A stretch of DNA of 64,000 nt from contig CANQVO010000009.1 in NCBI GenBank assembly GCA_947627325.1, positions 36,755-100,754 on the forward strand. Direction: 5' to 3'. Under the pieces are notes generated by a model. That model did no database searches. It had not been told where the DNA came from and was given only the letters and a program-made list of their open reading frames with translations. How positions within the stretch are numbered: position 1 is the stretch's first letter; the number at the start of each line of letters is the position of its first letter. Shown one piece after another: positions 1 through 8,542 of the stretch. The position numbers and the translations under genes were made by a program. Source of the DNA: an uncultured Oscillospiraceae bacterium (GTDB taxonomy: Bacteria; Bacillota; Clostridia; Oscillospirales; Oscillospiraceae).

Positions 1-1
1 C

Positions 2-691
2 CTGGCCGAGACCATGCCCCAGAAGCTGGTGGCCCACACCGGCATGGACGCCATGACCCACGCCATCGAGGCCTATGTCTCCACCGCCAACTGCCAGTAC
101 ACCGACCCCCTGGCCATCTTCGCCATCCGCATGATCCAAGCCGACCTGGTGGACTCCTACAACGGCGACATGACCAAGCGCGACAATATGCACAACGCCC
201 AGTGCCTGGCCGGCATGGCCTTCTCCAACGCCCTGCTGGGCATCGTCCACTCCATGGCCCACAAGACCGGCGCCGCCTTTGCCGACCTGGGCGCCCACAT
301 CATCCACGGCGCGGCCAACGCCATGTACCTGCCCAAAGTCATCGCCTTCAACGCCAAGGACCCCGCCGCCAAGCGGCGCTACGGCGTGATCGCCGACGAG
401 ATGGGCCTGGGCGGCGCCAACGACGACGAGAAGGTGAAGTTGCTCATCGCCTACCTGCGGAAGATGAACGACCAACTGAACATCCCCCACTGCATCCGGC
501 ACTACGGCGCGGACAGCTATCCCACCGACCAGGGCTTCGTCCCCGAGGAGGTGTTCCTGGAGCGGCTGCCCGAGATCGCCAAGAACGCCATCGGCGACGC
601 CTGCACCGGCTCCAACCCCCGCCAGCCCAGCCAGGAGGAGATGGAGAAGCTGCTCAAGTGCTGCTACTACGATACGGAAGTGGACTTCTGA
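2..691 (+). CDS. Iron-containing alcohol dehydrogenase, C-terminal part (5' truncated by window edge)
   Basis: The reading frame is open from base 2, so the N-terminal NAD(P)-binding half lies outside the window. About 229 residues are visible. They contain the family's first signature (HTGMDAMTHAIEAY) and the metal-site segment with GIVHSMAHK followed by IIHGAANA, whose histidines coordinate the catalytic iron. The family reduces aldehydes or oxidises primary alcohols with NAD(P)H in the cytoplasm, typically in butanol or ethanol fermentation; the actual substrate cannot be told from this part. The gene ends in TGA and is followed by a strong bidirectional terminator shared with the convergent helicase gene. 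Confidence 0.93.
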   Translation: MAETMPQKLVAHTGMDAMTHAIEAYVSTANCQYTDPLAIFAIRMIQADLVDSYNGDMTKRDNMHNAQCLAGMAFSNALLGIVHSMAHKTGAAFADLGAHIIHGAANAMYLPKVIAFNAKDPAAKRRYGVIADEMGLGGANDDEKVKLLIAYLRKMNDQLNIPHCIRHYGADSYPTDQGFVPEEVFLERLPEIAKNAIGDACTGSNPRQPSQEEMEKLLKCCYYDTEVDF

Positions 692-740
692 TTTTCCCTT
701 GACCAAGGCTCGCCCCTGTGGGCGAGGGGAAGACAAGAAA

Positions 741-774
741 AAGCACGCTGGCCGATTTTGGCCAGCGTGCTTTT
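741..774. terminator. Bidirectional intrinsic terminator
   Basis: A 13-bp perfect stem (741-753 with 760-772) has a 6-nt loop, A-rich sequence on the left and a T tract on the right. It sits between two convergent genes and can terminate both. Confidence 0.85.
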
Positions 775-791
775 CGCGCTTTATCAAGGGT

Positions 792-1970
792 TCAGGGGTT
801 GTCCTCCACTTCCAGGAGGACGCCGTTTTCGTATTTCAGGGGGAGGACGGTGTTCCGGGTGCCCCGCTGGATCTCGTCCATCTTCAGGGCCTCGGTGACG
901 GTGGAGACCAGGGTGTAGGCCACGCCGTGGCGCTTGGCCCGGCCGGTGCGGCCGATGCGGTGGACGTAGTATTCATTTTCGTCGGGCACGTCGTAGTTGA
1001 ACACCACGTCCACGTCGTCGATATCCAGGCCCCGGGCGGCCACGTCGGTGGCCACCAGCACCCGGAGCTTGCCCTCCCGGAACTGGGTGAGGACCTTCTC
1101 CCGGACCCGCTGTTGAATGTCGCCGTGGATGGCGTCGGCCTGGACCCCGGCCATCCGCAGGAGGGAGGCCAGGCGGTCGGTCATGTTCTTGGTGTTGCAG
1201 AAGGCGATGGCCCGCTCGTACCCGCCGGCGTCCAGGAGCTTGGCGGTGAGCTCCACCTTCTCCCCCCGGTCCACCTGGATGCGGTACTGCTGAATGTCCG
1301 GCTTGTTCTCCGCCACGGGCTGGACGGTGATCTCCACAGGGTCGCGCTGGTAGACCCAGGAGATATCCAGCACCTCCCGGGAGATGGTGGCGGAGAACAT
1401 CCCCAGGTTGCGGCGGTGGGGGATGGCGTCCAGGATCCGGGTCACGTCCCGGATAAAGCCCATGTCCAGCATCCGGTCCGCCTCGTCCAGCACCACCGTC
1501 TCCACCTTGTCCAGCCGGACGGTGCGCCGCTTCATGTGGTCCATCAGCCGGCCAGGGGTGGCCACCACGATCTGGGGGTTCTTCTTCAGGGTCTGGATCT
1601 GCTTTTCGATGGGGGCCCCGCCGTAGAGGCAGACGGTGCGGACCCCCTCCTTGAAGGCGCACAGGTCCCGCAGCTCGTCCTGGATCTGGAGGGCCAACTC
1701 CCGGGTGGGGGCCAGCACCAGGCTGGTGACCGCCTCCCCCGCCGGGTCGGTGTGCTCCACCATGGGGATGCCGAAGGCGAAGGTCTTGCCCGTGCCGGTG
1801 GGGGCCTTGGCGATCACGTCCTTCCACGCCATGAAGGGGGGGATGGCCCCCACCTGGATGGGGGTGGCGGTGACGTAGCCCTTCTGCTCCACCGCCCGCA
1901 AGATGGCCGGGGAGAGGCCCATGTCCTTGTAGTCCTGTCTCTCGTTTACCAGTTCGCCGTTGACTTCCAT
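792..1970 (-). CDS. DEAD-box ATP-dependent RNA helicase
   Basis: A 392-residue protein that unwinds RNA duplexes using ATP, acting in ribosome assembly, mRNA decay or cold adaptation. Helicase motifs appear in order: Q motif near residues 13-40, Walker A APTGTGKT (56-63), PTRELALQ (88-95), TPGRL (138-142), DEAD (162-165), SAT (193-195), and in the second RecA lobe ARGLD and HRIGRTGR. There is essentially no C-terminal extension beyond the two RecA lobes, so RNA specificity must come from the core. This resembles RhlE/CshB-like minimal helicases, but I cannot assign a subfamily. The start is supported by AAAGGGAAG about 8 nt upstream and by a promoter at 2007-2035. Confidence 0.95.
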   Translation of the reverse strand: MEVNGELVNERQDYKDMGLSPAILRAVEQKGYVTATPIQVGAIPPFMAWKDVIAKAPTGTGKTFAFGIPMVEHTDPAGEAVTSLVLAPTRELALQIQDELRDLCAFKEGVRTVCLYGGAPIEKQIQTLKKNPQIVVATPGRLMDHMKRRTVRLDKVETVVLDEADRMLDMGFIRDVTRILDAIPHRRNLGMFSATISREVLDISWVYQRDPVEITVQPVAENKPDIQQYRIQVDRGEKVELTAKLLDAGGYERAIAFCNTKNMTDRLASLLRMAGVQADAIHGDIQQRVREKVLTQFREGKLRVLVATDVAARGLDIDDVDVVFNYDVPDENEYYVHRIGRTGRAKRHGVAYTLVSTVTEALKMDEIQRGTRNTVLPLKYENGVLLEVEDNP

Positions 1971-2006
1971 GCAAAACTTCCCTTTTCATAAAAAATCGCA
2001 AGAAGT

Positions 2007-2035
2007 AGTGTACCACATCTGAGAGAGAAATGCAA
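2007..2035 (-). promoter_or_regulatory. Promoter of the DEAD-box helicase
   Basis: On the minus strand TTGCAT (2030-2035), a 17-bp spacer and TACACT (2007-2012) lie about 37 bp upstream of the helicase start. Confidence 0.65.
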
Positions 2036-2093
2036 ACCCCCGGTGAAAACGGAAAAAAGGGGGCAAAAACCGGCGGTTCGACGGAAATTTTCG

Positions 2094-2122
2094 TTGACAA
2101 GGGGGGAAACTTATGCTAAACT
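2094..2122 (+). promoter_or_regulatory. Promoter of rpsO-pnp
   Basis: A perfect TTGACA (2094-2099), a 17-bp spacer and TAAACT (2117-2122) preceded by an extended -10 TG (2114-2115). It should be strong and points at rpsO with a leader of about 105 nt. Confidence 0.8.
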
Positions 2123-2139
2123 ATCTCCGCCTGTGAATT

Positions 2140-2216
2140 GGGCTGTCCCCAGCGTACCCTCCGCTGTGACCCGCGGCGTTCACCAGCCCCGGTCTCGGCC
2201 CTGGGCAAATTTTTTT
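2140..2216 (+). promoter_or_regulatory. Structured rpsO leader, candidate S15 autoregulatory site
   Basis: In the rpsO 5' leader GGGCTG (2140-2145) can pair with CAGCCC (2184-2189), enclosing a CAGCG/CGCTG hairpin (2150-2154 with 2162-2166). A competing fold pairs GCCC (2186-2189) with GGGC (2203-2206) directly before a T7 run (2210-2216). S15 is known to bind its own leader in several bacteria. Whether this leader does so is inference. Confidence 0.3.
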
Positions 2217-2234
2217 GAAAGGTGGAATTTTTCC

Positions 2235-2501
2235 ATGATCCGCAAAGACCAGAAGACCGAAGTCATCGACGCCAACCGCATCCACCCCACCGACACCGGC
2301 TCGCCGGAGGTGCAGATCGCCATCCTCACCGCCCGCATCGGCCAGCTCACCGAGCACCTGAAGGTCCACATCCACGACAACCACTCCCGCCGGGGCCTCT
2401 ACAAGATGATCGGCCAGCGCCGCAAGCTGCTGGACTACCTGATGAAGAAGGACATCGAGCGCTACCGCGCCATCATCGCCAAGCTGGGCATCCGCAAGTA
2501 A
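2235..2501 (+). CDS. rpsO: 30S ribosomal protein S15
   Basis: An 88-residue primary 16S rRNA-binding protein that helps organise the platform of the small subunit. The length and full-length pattern match S15, including the [15 protein letters not shown] segment, the [18 protein letters not shown] helix region and the basic C-terminus ending KLGIRK. The ATG at 2235 gives the normal N-terminus; upstream is GAAAGGTGG about 9 nt away. It is followed by a hairpin and pnp, the conserved rpsO-pnp pair in which the S15 and PNPase genes are co-transcribed. Confidence 0.98.
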   Translation: MIRKDQKTEVIDANRIHPTDTGSPEVQIAILTARIGQLTEHLKVHIHDNHSRRGLYKMIGQRRKLLDYLMKKDIERYRAIIAKLGIRK

Positions 2502-2520
2502 AATCGAGAGCGTCAACCGC

Positions 2521-2552
2521 AAAGGGTGGTGTGGCTTGCCACGCCACCCTTT
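2521..2552 (+). terminator. rpsO-pnp intergenic hairpin
   Basis: A 14-bp stem (2521-2534 with 2539-2552, one G-T pair) with a CTTG loop. Only a weak T tract follows, so it may be a partial terminator or an RNA-processing hairpin between rpsO and pnp. Confidence 0.6.
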
Positions 2553-2669
2553 GACAAAATTCTCCCTCTTGTCTCCTTTGTTAGCAGTTGAAGGTAGGCC
2601 GACGAGATTCGACCCAGCTTCAAGTGCTAAGAGAGGGGCGGGGGGACAACACAAAGGAGGAAGATCCCC

Positions 2670-4814
2670 ATGTCAACCGTCATCACCCACAAGCAGTTCA
2701 ACACCAAGACCTGGTCCATGGACCTGTGCGGCCGCAAGCTGACCATCGAGGTGGGCCGGGTGGCCGAGCTGGCCAACTCGTCCGCCCTGGTCACCTACGG
2801 CGAGACCACCGTGCTGGTGGCCATCACCGCCGCCCCCCGTCCCCGGGACGGGGTGGACTTCTTCCCGCTGAGCGTGGACTTTGAGGAAAAGCTCTACGCC
2901 GTGGGCCGCATCCCCGGCTCCTTCCTGCGCCGGGAGGGCCAGCCCAGTCTGCCCGCCGTGCTGGCCAGCCGCGTCATCGACCGCTCCATCCGCCCCCTGT
3001 TCCCCTACGACTTCCGCAACGATGTGGTGGTCACCTGCACCGTCATGAGCGTGGACCGGGACTGCTCCCCGGAGATGACCGCCATGTTCGGCGTGTCCGC
3101 CTGTCTGGCGGTGAGCGATATCCCCTGGGCGGGGCCCATCGGCTGTCTGGAGGTGGGCTATGTGGACGGCAAGATCGTCCTCAACCCCACCCAGGAACAG
3201 CGCCACAACTCCCGCCTGGACCTCACCGTGGCCGCCACCCGTGAGAAGGTGGTCATGATCGAGGCCGGCGCCAAGGAGCTGCCCGACGACATTATGTACG
3301 ACGCCATCTGCCAGGCCCACGAGGAGGCCAAGCGCCAGGTGGCCCTCATCGAGCAGATGGTCGCCGAGATCGGCAAGGCCAAGATGACCTACGACCACGC
3401 CGCCTTTGACCAGGAGCTCTTTGACGACATCGTGGCCAACTTCATGGACGAGGCCAAGGCCGCCATGGACACCGACGACAAGAACGTGCGGGAAGAGCGG
3501 TGGAACGCCATGATCGAGAAGTGGCACGAGAAGTACCTGGACACCCACCCGGACATGGACCAGTTCCTGGAGGAGATCACCTACAAGTTCCAGAAGAAGA
3601 TCGTCAAGGCGTGGCTGCTCCAGGGCCACCGGGTGGACGGCCGGCAGAAGAACGAGATCCGGCCCCTGGCCGCCCAGGTGGGCGTGCTGCCCCGGGTCCA
3701 CGGCTCCGGCCTCTTTACCCGGGGCCAGACCCAGGTGCTGTCCGTCTGCACCCTGAACACCCTGGCCGCCAGCCAGAAGCTGGACACCATCTGGGAAGAG
3801 GACGAGAAGCGGTATATGCACCACTACAACTTCCCCTCCTACTCCGTGGGCGAGGCCCGGGCCGCCCGCTCCACCAACCGCCGGGAGAAGGGCCACGGCG
3901 CCCTGGCCGAGCGGGCGCTGGAGCCGGTCCTGCCCTCCGCGGAGGAGTTCCCCTACGCCATCCGGGTGGTCAGCGAGGTGCTCAGCTCCAACGGCTCCAC
4001 CTCCCAGGGCTCCATCTGCGGCTCCACCCTGGCCCTGATGGACGCGGGCGTGCCCATCTCCGCGCCGGTGGCGGGCATCTCCTGCGGCCTCATCCAGGAC
4101 GACGACGGGGGCTTTACCACCTTTATCGACATCCAGGGCGTGGAGGACTTCCACGGGGAGATGGACTTTAAGGTGGCCGGCACCAAGGCCGGCATCACCG
4201 CCATCCAGATGGACATTAAGAACGACGGCCTCTCCCACGCCATCATCAAGGAGGCCCTGGACATCACCCGGGACGCCCGCTACGCCATCCTGGACGAGAT
4301 CATGCTCCCCTGCATCGCCGCCCCGCGGCCGGAGGTGAGCCGTTACGCCCCCAAGATGATCTCCATGAAGATCGACGTGGACAAGATCCGGGAGGTCATC
4401 GGCAAGGGCGGCAGTGTGATCCAGAAGATCACCGCCGAGTCCGGCGCGCAGATCGACATCGAGGAGGACGGCACCATCCACATCGCCTCCCCCGACGCCC
4501 ACGCCTGCGAGGTTGCCAAGAAGATGATCGAGACCATCGTCTTCGTCCCCGAGGTGGGGCAGCTCTACTACGGCAAGGTGGTCCGCATCCTCCAGTTCGG
4601 CGCCTTTGTGGAGCTGGCCCCCGGCAAGGACGGCATGGTGCACATCTCCAAGCTGGCCAATCACCGGGTGGAGAAGGTGGAGGACGTGGTGAACATCGGG
4701 GACATGATCTGGGTGAAGGTCACCGATATCGACGAGAAGGGCCGGGTCAACCTCTCCTACAAGGATGCCCTGAAGGAACTGGAACAGCGGGGCGCCAAGG
4801 GCGGGGAGGGCTAA
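2670..4814 (+). CDS. pnp: Polyribonucleotide nucleotidyltransferase (PNPase)
   Basis: A 714-residue 3'-5' exoribonuclease that degrades RNA phosphorolytically and can add 3' tails, acting as a trimer in mRNA turnover. The domain order is complete: two RNase PH domains separated by an alpha-helical linker (the second core contains the RSTNRREKGHG segment near residues 398-408), then a KH domain with IGKGG near residue 577, then an S1 domain (GKVVRILQFGAFVEL, GMVHISKL). Length is normal for the family. The ATG at 2670 has AAAGGAGG (2653-2660) 9 nt upstream. It lies downstream of rpsO as in many bacteria. Confidence 0.98.
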   Translation: MSTVITHKQFNTKTWSMDLCGRKLTIEVGRVAELANSSALVTYGETTVLVAITAAPRPRDGVDFFPLSVDFEEKLYAVGRIPGSFLRREGQPSLPAVLASRVIDRSIRPLFPYDFRNDVVVTCTVMSVDRDCSPEMTAMFGVSACLAVSDIPWAGPIGCLEVGYVDGKIVLNPTQEQRHNSRLDLTVAATREKVVMIEAGAKELPDDIMYDAICQAHEEAKRQVALIEQMVAEIGKAKMTYDHAAFDQELFDDIVANFMDEAKAAMDTDDKNVREERWNAMIEKWHEKYLDTHPDMDQFLEEITYKFQKKIVKAWLLQGHRVDGRQKNEIRPLAAQVGVLPRVHGSGLFTRGQTQVLSVCTLNTLAASQKLDTIWEEDEKRYMHHYNFPSYSVGEARAARSTNRREKGHGALAERALEPVLPSAEEFPYAIRVVSEVLSSNGSTSQGSICGSTLALMDAGVPISAPVAGISCGLIQDDDGGFTTFIDIQGVEDFHGEMDFKVAGTKAGITAIQMDIKNDGLSHAIIKEALDITRDARYAILDEIMLPCIAAPRPEVSRYAPKMISMKIDVDKIREVIGKGGSVIQKITAESGAQIDIEEDGTIHIASPDAHACEVAKKMIETIVFVPEVGQLYYGKVVRILQFGAFVELAPGKDGMVHISKLANHRVEKVEDVVNIGDMIWVKVTDIDEKGRVNLSYKDALKELEQRGAKGGEG

Positions 4815-4830
4815 GCGCGCCCGGGCGCGC
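4815..4830. repeat. 16-bp perfect palindrome after pnp
   Basis: A GCGCGCCCGGGCGCGC palindrome begins directly after the pnp stop codon. No T tract follows, so it is a poor terminator; it may be an RNA-stabilising 3' structure. Confidence 0.5.
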
Positions 4831-4878
4831 ATAGGCTCTGGTGTAAGATTCCGCTTCGATCTAAAGGAGGAATATGGA

Positions 4879-5118
4879 ATGGACACGCTCAAGACCCTTT
4901 TCTTTTTCTCGTTCCAGCCTAAGAAGGACCCCGCCGCGCTGGTCATCAACATTCTGCTCTACCTGGTGGTGGGCGTGGTGGCCGGGCTGGTCATCGGCCT
5001 GCTGAGCCACCTTCCCCTGGTGGGCTGGCTCATCGCCCTGGTGGGCGGCCTGGTGGACCTGTACGTCCTGGTGGGCATCGTCCTCAGCGTGCTGGACTAC
5101 ATGAAAGTTTTTAAGTAA
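4879..5118 (+). CDS. Small two-helix membrane protein
   Basis: A 79-residue protein, not assigned to a named family. Two hydrophobic stretches (about residues 21-43 and 47-71) are separated by a short turn containing HLP; the N-terminus is short and Phe-rich and the C-terminus ends LDYMKVFK. This predicts a two-pass inner-membrane protein. Start choice: an ATG at 4874 lies in another frame and soon stops, whereas ATG 4879 has AGGAGG (4865-4870) 8 nt upstream. It follows pnp by 64 bp and ends at a strong terminator, so co-transcription with rpsO-pnp is possible. Confidence 0.8.
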   Translation: MDTLKTLFFFSFQPKKDPAALVINILLYLVVGVVAGLVIGLLSHLPLVGWLIALVGGLVDLYVLVGIVLSVLDYMKVFK

Positions 5119-5120
5119 GT

Positions 5121-5153
5121 CAAAGGAGGGGCCGACGGCCCCTCCTTTGAGTT
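5121..5153 (+). terminator. Intrinsic terminator after the small membrane protein
   Basis: A 13-bp perfect stem (5121-5133 with 5137-5149) with a 3-nt loop. Its arm sequence is identical to the terminator at 60704-60732. Confidence 0.75.
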
Positions 5154-5201
5154 TCGCGGCCCGCGCCGAAGGCGCGAAACTCCGCGAGGCTTTTTGCGAT
5201 G

Positions 5202-5238
5202 AAAAGGCCCGCCTGGCGATTTGCCGGGCGGGCCTTTT
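5202..5238. terminator. Bidirectional terminator downstream of metY
   Basis: A 12-bp stem (5202-5213 with 5227-5238) flanked by A and T tracts. On the minus strand it lies just after the metY stop codon. Confidence 0.75.
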
Positions 5239-5255
5239 GTCGCTTTTTTGTGGGG

Positions 5256-6530
5256 TCAGACTTGGGCCAGGGCTTGGTCCAGGTCCTGGATCAGGTCCTG
5301 GGGGTCTTCAATGCCCACGCTGAGGCGGATGAGGTCGGGCTTCACCCCGGCGGCCTCCAGCTGCTGGTCGCTCATCTGGCGGTGGGTGGTGGAGGCGGGG
5401 TGGAGGACGCAGGTCTTGGCGTCGGCCACGTGGGTGGCGATGGAGGCCAGCTTCAGCCCGGCCATGAAGGTCTGTGCGGCGGCCCGGCCGCCCTTCACGC
5501 CGAAGGAGATCACCCCGCAGACGCCCTGGGGCATATACTTCTCCGCCAGGGCGTGGTAGGGATCCCCCGCCAGGCTGGGACAGCGGATCCAGGAGACCTT
5601 GGGGTGGTCCTGCAAATAGGCGGCCACCGCCTGGGCGTTGGCGCAGTGTTTTGCCATCCGCAGACCCAGGGTCTCCAGGCCGATGTTCAGGTAGTAGGCG
5701 TTTTGGGGGGAGGGGATGGAGCCCAGGTCCCGCATGAGCTGGGCGGTGGCCTTGGTGATGTAGGCCCCGGCCAGGCCGAACCGCTGGGTGTAGGTCACGC
5801 CGTGGTAGCTCTCGTCGGGGGTGCACAGGCCGGGGAACTTGTCGGGGTACTTTGTCCAGTCGAACTTGCCGCTGTCCACCACGGCGCCGCCCACGGCGTT
5901 GGCGTGGCCGTCCATGTACTTGGTGGTGGAGTGGGTGACGATGTCCGCGCCGTGCTCAAAGGGGCGGCAGAGGATGGGGGTGGGGAAGGTGTTGTCCACG
6001 ATGAGGGGCACCCCGTGGGCGTGGGCGGCGGCGGCGAACTTGTCAAAGTCCAGCACCGTCAGGGCGGGGTTGGCCACCGACTCCCCAAAGACCGCCTTGG
6101 TGTTGGGGCGGAAGGCGGCCTCCAGCTCCGCCGGGGTGCAGTCCGGGTCCACAAAGGTGAACTGGATGCCCATGCGGGCCATGGTGACGGCAAAGAGGTT
6201 GAAGGTGCCGCCGTAGATGGCAGAGGAGGCGATCACGTGGTCGCCGCAGGAGGCAATGTTGAAGATGGCGTAGAAGTTGGCCGCCTGGCCGGAGGCGGTG
6301 AGCATGGCCGCCGTGCCACCCTCCAGGGCGGCGATCTTGGCGGCCACGCGGTCGTTGGTGGGGTTTTGGAGGCGGGTGTAGAAGTAGCCCTCCGCCTCCA
6401 GGTCGAAGAGGGCGCCCATGGCCTCCCCGCTGTCGTAGCGGAAGGTGGTGGACTGGACGATGGGGATGTTCCGGGGCTCTCCGTTGCCGGGGGTGTACCC
6501 GGCGTGGAGGCATTTGGTATCAGGCTGCAT
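5256..6530 (-). CDS. metY: O-acetylhomoserine sulfhydrylase (PLP-dependent)
   Basis: A 424-residue enzyme of the Cys/Met-metabolism PLP family, which makes homocysteine from O-acetylhomoserine and sulfide in the cytoplasm. Diagnostic features are an N-terminus with PIVQSTTFRYDS, the YTRLQNPTNDRVAAKIAALEG segment, and the PLP-lysine motif HSTTKYMDGH. Insertions around the PDKFPGLC region are typical of the OAH sulfhydrylase clade rather than cystathionine synthases. The start is placed at 6530 because AAAGGAG lies 8-9 nt upstream and a promoter is found at 6562-6590; an upstream Met at 6746 would run through that promoter. It is the only transsulfuration or sulfhydrylation gene in the window. 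Confidence 0.93.
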   Translation of the reverse strand: MQPDTKCLHAGYTPGNGEPRNIPIVQSTTFRYDSGEAMGALFDLEAEGYFYTRLQNPTNDRVAAKIAALEGGTAAMLTASGQAANFYAIFNIASCGDHVIASSAIYGGTFNLFAVTMARMGIQFTFVDPDCTPAELEAAFRPNTKAVFGESVANPALTVLDFDKFAAAAHAHGVPLIVDNTFPTPILCRPFEHGADIVTHSTTKYMDGHANAVGGAVVDSGKFDWTKYPDKFPGLCTPDESYHGVTYTQRFGLAGAYITKATAQLMRDLGSIPSPQNAYYLNIGLETLGLRMAKHCANAQAVAAYLQDHPKVSWIRCPSLAGDPYHALAEKYMPQGVCGVISFGVKGGRAAAQTFMAGLKLASIATHVADAKTCVLHPASTTHRQMSDQQLEAAGVKPDLIRLSVGIEDPQDLIQDLDQALAQV

Positions 6531-6561
6531 GGCCGCACGCTCCTTTGTCAAAGCTGCCCCT

Positions 6562-6590
6562 ATTATAGGCCCAAACCCCGCCCTTGGCAA
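6562..6590 (-). promoter_or_regulatory. Promoter of metY
   Basis: On the minus strand TTGCCA (6585-6590), a 17-bp spacer and perfect TATAAT (6562-6567), 32 bp upstream of the metY ATG. Confidence 0.8.
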
Positions 6591-6600
6591 GCCCCGGCAT

Positions 6601-6630
6601 AAAAATCCCCCGGCGGCCAGCCGCCGGGGG
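6601..6630 (-). terminator. Terminator of the SLH/BspA-like gene
   Basis: A GC-rich hairpin, with arms around 6607-6616 and 6621-6630, followed on the minus strand by a T5 tract. It lies just past the stop codon of the SLH gene at 6640. Confidence 0.75.
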
Positions 6631-6639
6631 AGGGGGAGG

Positions 6640-8520
6640 TCATTTCCCCGTGGAGTTGTAATGGATGGTGGCGTTGGTGAGGCTATCGTTGCCGCTGGCG
6701 ATGGCAACGTCCTCCCAGTCCTGTTCGCTGCCGCCGTAATTGACATTTGCTAAACGATTACAGGCGTAAAAGGCATTAGTGGCGATGGTGGTGACGCTGG
6801 CGGGGATCGTGATCTTGGTTAGACTGCGGCAACTCATAAATGCATCCGCGCTGATGCCGGTGACAGTACTAGGAAGGGACACAGTGACTAAGCTGGTACA
6901 TCCATAAAATGCCCCCTGGCGAATGGTGACGACCCCCTCGGGGATGGTCACCTTAGCCAAACTGTAACAGTCGCAAAAGGCGTGCTGGCAAACCTCGGTG
7001 ACGCTGGCGGGAATCTCGATCCGGGTTAGGCCGGAATACCGAAAAGCGTAATCACCGATGGTTTGGAGGGTGTCGGGCAAGTCAATCCGGAGCAGGCCAG
7101 AACATTGATAGAACGCGTAGTTGCCCACGGTGGTGATCCCGTCGGAGAGGGTGGCGGAGGCGATCTTCTCCCGCACCTCGTACCAGGGGGAATTGCCCTG
7201 CTTATAGCTGTCCATGGGGCCGGTCCCGGCGATGACCAACTCCCCGTCTACATAGAGCACCCAGTCCAGGTCGGTGCCGCACTGGCCCTTCCGCAAAACC
7301 TCCCGGTCCGGGTCGATTTGGACGTGGAAGGGCTTTTGAGCGGGCGTAGGCTTGGGGTCCTGGGAGGGCTTGGACTGGCTGGACTCCTGCTGGTTCGAGC
7401 CCTGCTGGTCAGACCCCTGAGAGGGAGACGGCTTCGGCTCCTGAGAGGGCGCAGGCTCCGGGTCCTTGGTCGGCTCCGGCTCCTTAGAGGGCTTGGCCGT
7501 CTGGCTGGGGGTGGGCTCCGGCGTCTGGCTGGGCTCGGGCTGACGGGTGGGCGCGGGGGTGGGCGTGGGGCTGGGCTCCGGGTCGGCGCGCTTCACGGTG
7601 ACGATTTTGCTGGTTCTCACGCCGTAGGCGTTCACCGCGGCCAGGGTGAAGGAGTTGTTCCCCTTCTGCAACTCCACCTTGACGGAGAAGGCGCCGTTTT
7701 TATCCAGCGTGACGCTCTGGCCGTCCAGGGTCAGCTTGGTGCCGGAGGCCATGGGGGAGACCTTGCCGGAGAGGGTCGTGGTCCCCTGGGTGGTCTGGGA
7801 GGAATAGCGGTCCAGGGTGATGGCCGGGGCCTGGGTGGAGTCGGGGCCGTAGCCGTGGCTCAACGCCCGGGCCAGCAGGGTGGCGAACTCCGCCCGGGTG
7901 AGGCCCTTCTGGGCGGCGATGGTGCCGTCGGGCAGGCCGGAGACCAGGCCCTCGGATACCGCCACCGCCATGTAGGGCTTCACGCCCACGGAGATGCTGT
8001 TGGTGTCAGAGAACATATTCAGAACGGACAAATCGGCGTTGGTGGCCTTGCTGGCGTACCGCCAGGCCACCACCAGGGCGTAGATGGTCTCCTCCCGGGT
8101 GATGGTCTGTGTGGGGCGGAAGCTGGCGGTGCCCTGGAGATTGGTGGCGTCGGGGAAGAGGGGTTTGGTGGCCTCGATGTAGGCCCGGGCCCAGTTGTCG
8201 GCGGTGTCGGTGTAGGTCACCTCCGGGTCCTCCTCGATCTCTAGGCCCATGGCCACGGCGAAGACCTTGGCGGCCTCCTCCCGGGTGATCAGGCCCTCGG
8301 GGCGGAAGGTGCCGTCGGGGTAGCCGTTGAACCAGGTGCGCTGGGAGCAGGTGGCGATGGACTGGGCGGCCCAGTGGCTCTCGGGCACGTCCCGGTACTG
8401 CTGACTTACGGTGGAGTCGTAGCCGATGTACTCCTCCCCGTAGGCCAGCGCCAGGGCGGGGGCGGCCAGGCCCAAGGACAGACAGAGGGCCAAGGCCAGG
8501 GACAACAGACGGTTTTTCAT
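6640..8520 (-). CDS. SLH-anchored surface protein with BspA-type leucine-rich repeats
   Basis: A 626-residue secreted protein. Residues 1-26 form a signal peptide; about 30-220 hold three SLH domains that bind secondary cell-wall polymer; about 225-310 form a beta-sandwich ending ..TVKRADPE; about 315-410 are a Pro/Glu/Ser/Gln-rich linker with PEPS/PTP and KPSQ-like repeats. The C-terminus carries a BspA intro motif (WVLYVDGELVIAGTGPM) and five LRR_5 units of the type IPASVTEVCQHAFCDCYSL. BspA-like repeats mediate adhesion to host or bacterial partners in other species; here that is inference. The start at 8520 has AAGGAGG 8 nt upstream. A long leader with a predicted structured RNA precedes it. 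Confidence 0.9.
   Translation of the reverse strand: MKNRLLSLALALCLSLGLAAPALALAYGEEYIGYDSTVSQQYRDVPESHWAAQSIATCSQRTWFNGYPDGTFRPEGLITREEAAKVFAVAMGLEIEEDPEVTYTDTADNWARAYIEATKPLFPDATNLQGTASFRPTQTITREETIYALVVAWRYASKATNADLSVLNMFSDTNSISVGVKPYMAVAVSEGLVSGLPDGTIAAQKGLTRAEFATLLARALSHGYGPDSTQAPAITLDRYSSQTTQGTTTLSGKVSPMASGTKLTLDGQSVTLDKNGAFSVKVELQKGNNSFTLAAVNAYGVRTSKIVTVKRADPEPSPTPTPAPTRQPEPSQTPEPTPSQTAKPSKEPEPTKDPEPAPSQEPKPSPSQGSDQQGSNQQESSQSKPSQDPKPTPAQKPFHVQIDPDREVLRKGQCGTDLDWVLYVDGELVIAGTGPMDSYKQGNSPWYEVREKIASATLSDGITTVGNYAFYQCSGLLRIDLPDTLQTIGDYAFRYSGLTRIEIPASVTEVCQHAFCDCYSLAKVTIPEGVVTIRQGAFYGCTSLVTVSLPSTVTGISADAFMSCRSLTKITIPASVTTIATNAFYACNRLANVNYGGSEQDWEDVAIASGNDSLTNATIHYNSTGK
7325..7605 (-). repeat. 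Low-complexity linker-coding repeats
   Basis: Degenerate repeats encode a Pro/Glu/Thr/Ser/Gln-rich stretch between the Ig-like and leucine-rich-repeat parts of the SLH protein, consistent with an extended wall-spanning linker. Confidence 0.7.
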
Positions 8521-8542
8521 GGTAGTGCCTCCTTTTTTCTTT

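Noticed and set aside
699..1991. 430-residue plus-strand frame opposite the DEAD-box helicase
   Set aside because: The minus strand encodes all helicase motifs with promoter and ribosome-binding site; the plus frame is compositional.
6531..6746. Upstream Met start for metY adding 72 residues
   Set aside because: The extension runs through a consensus promoter and the neighbour's terminator; AAAGGAG and normal family length support the start at 6530.
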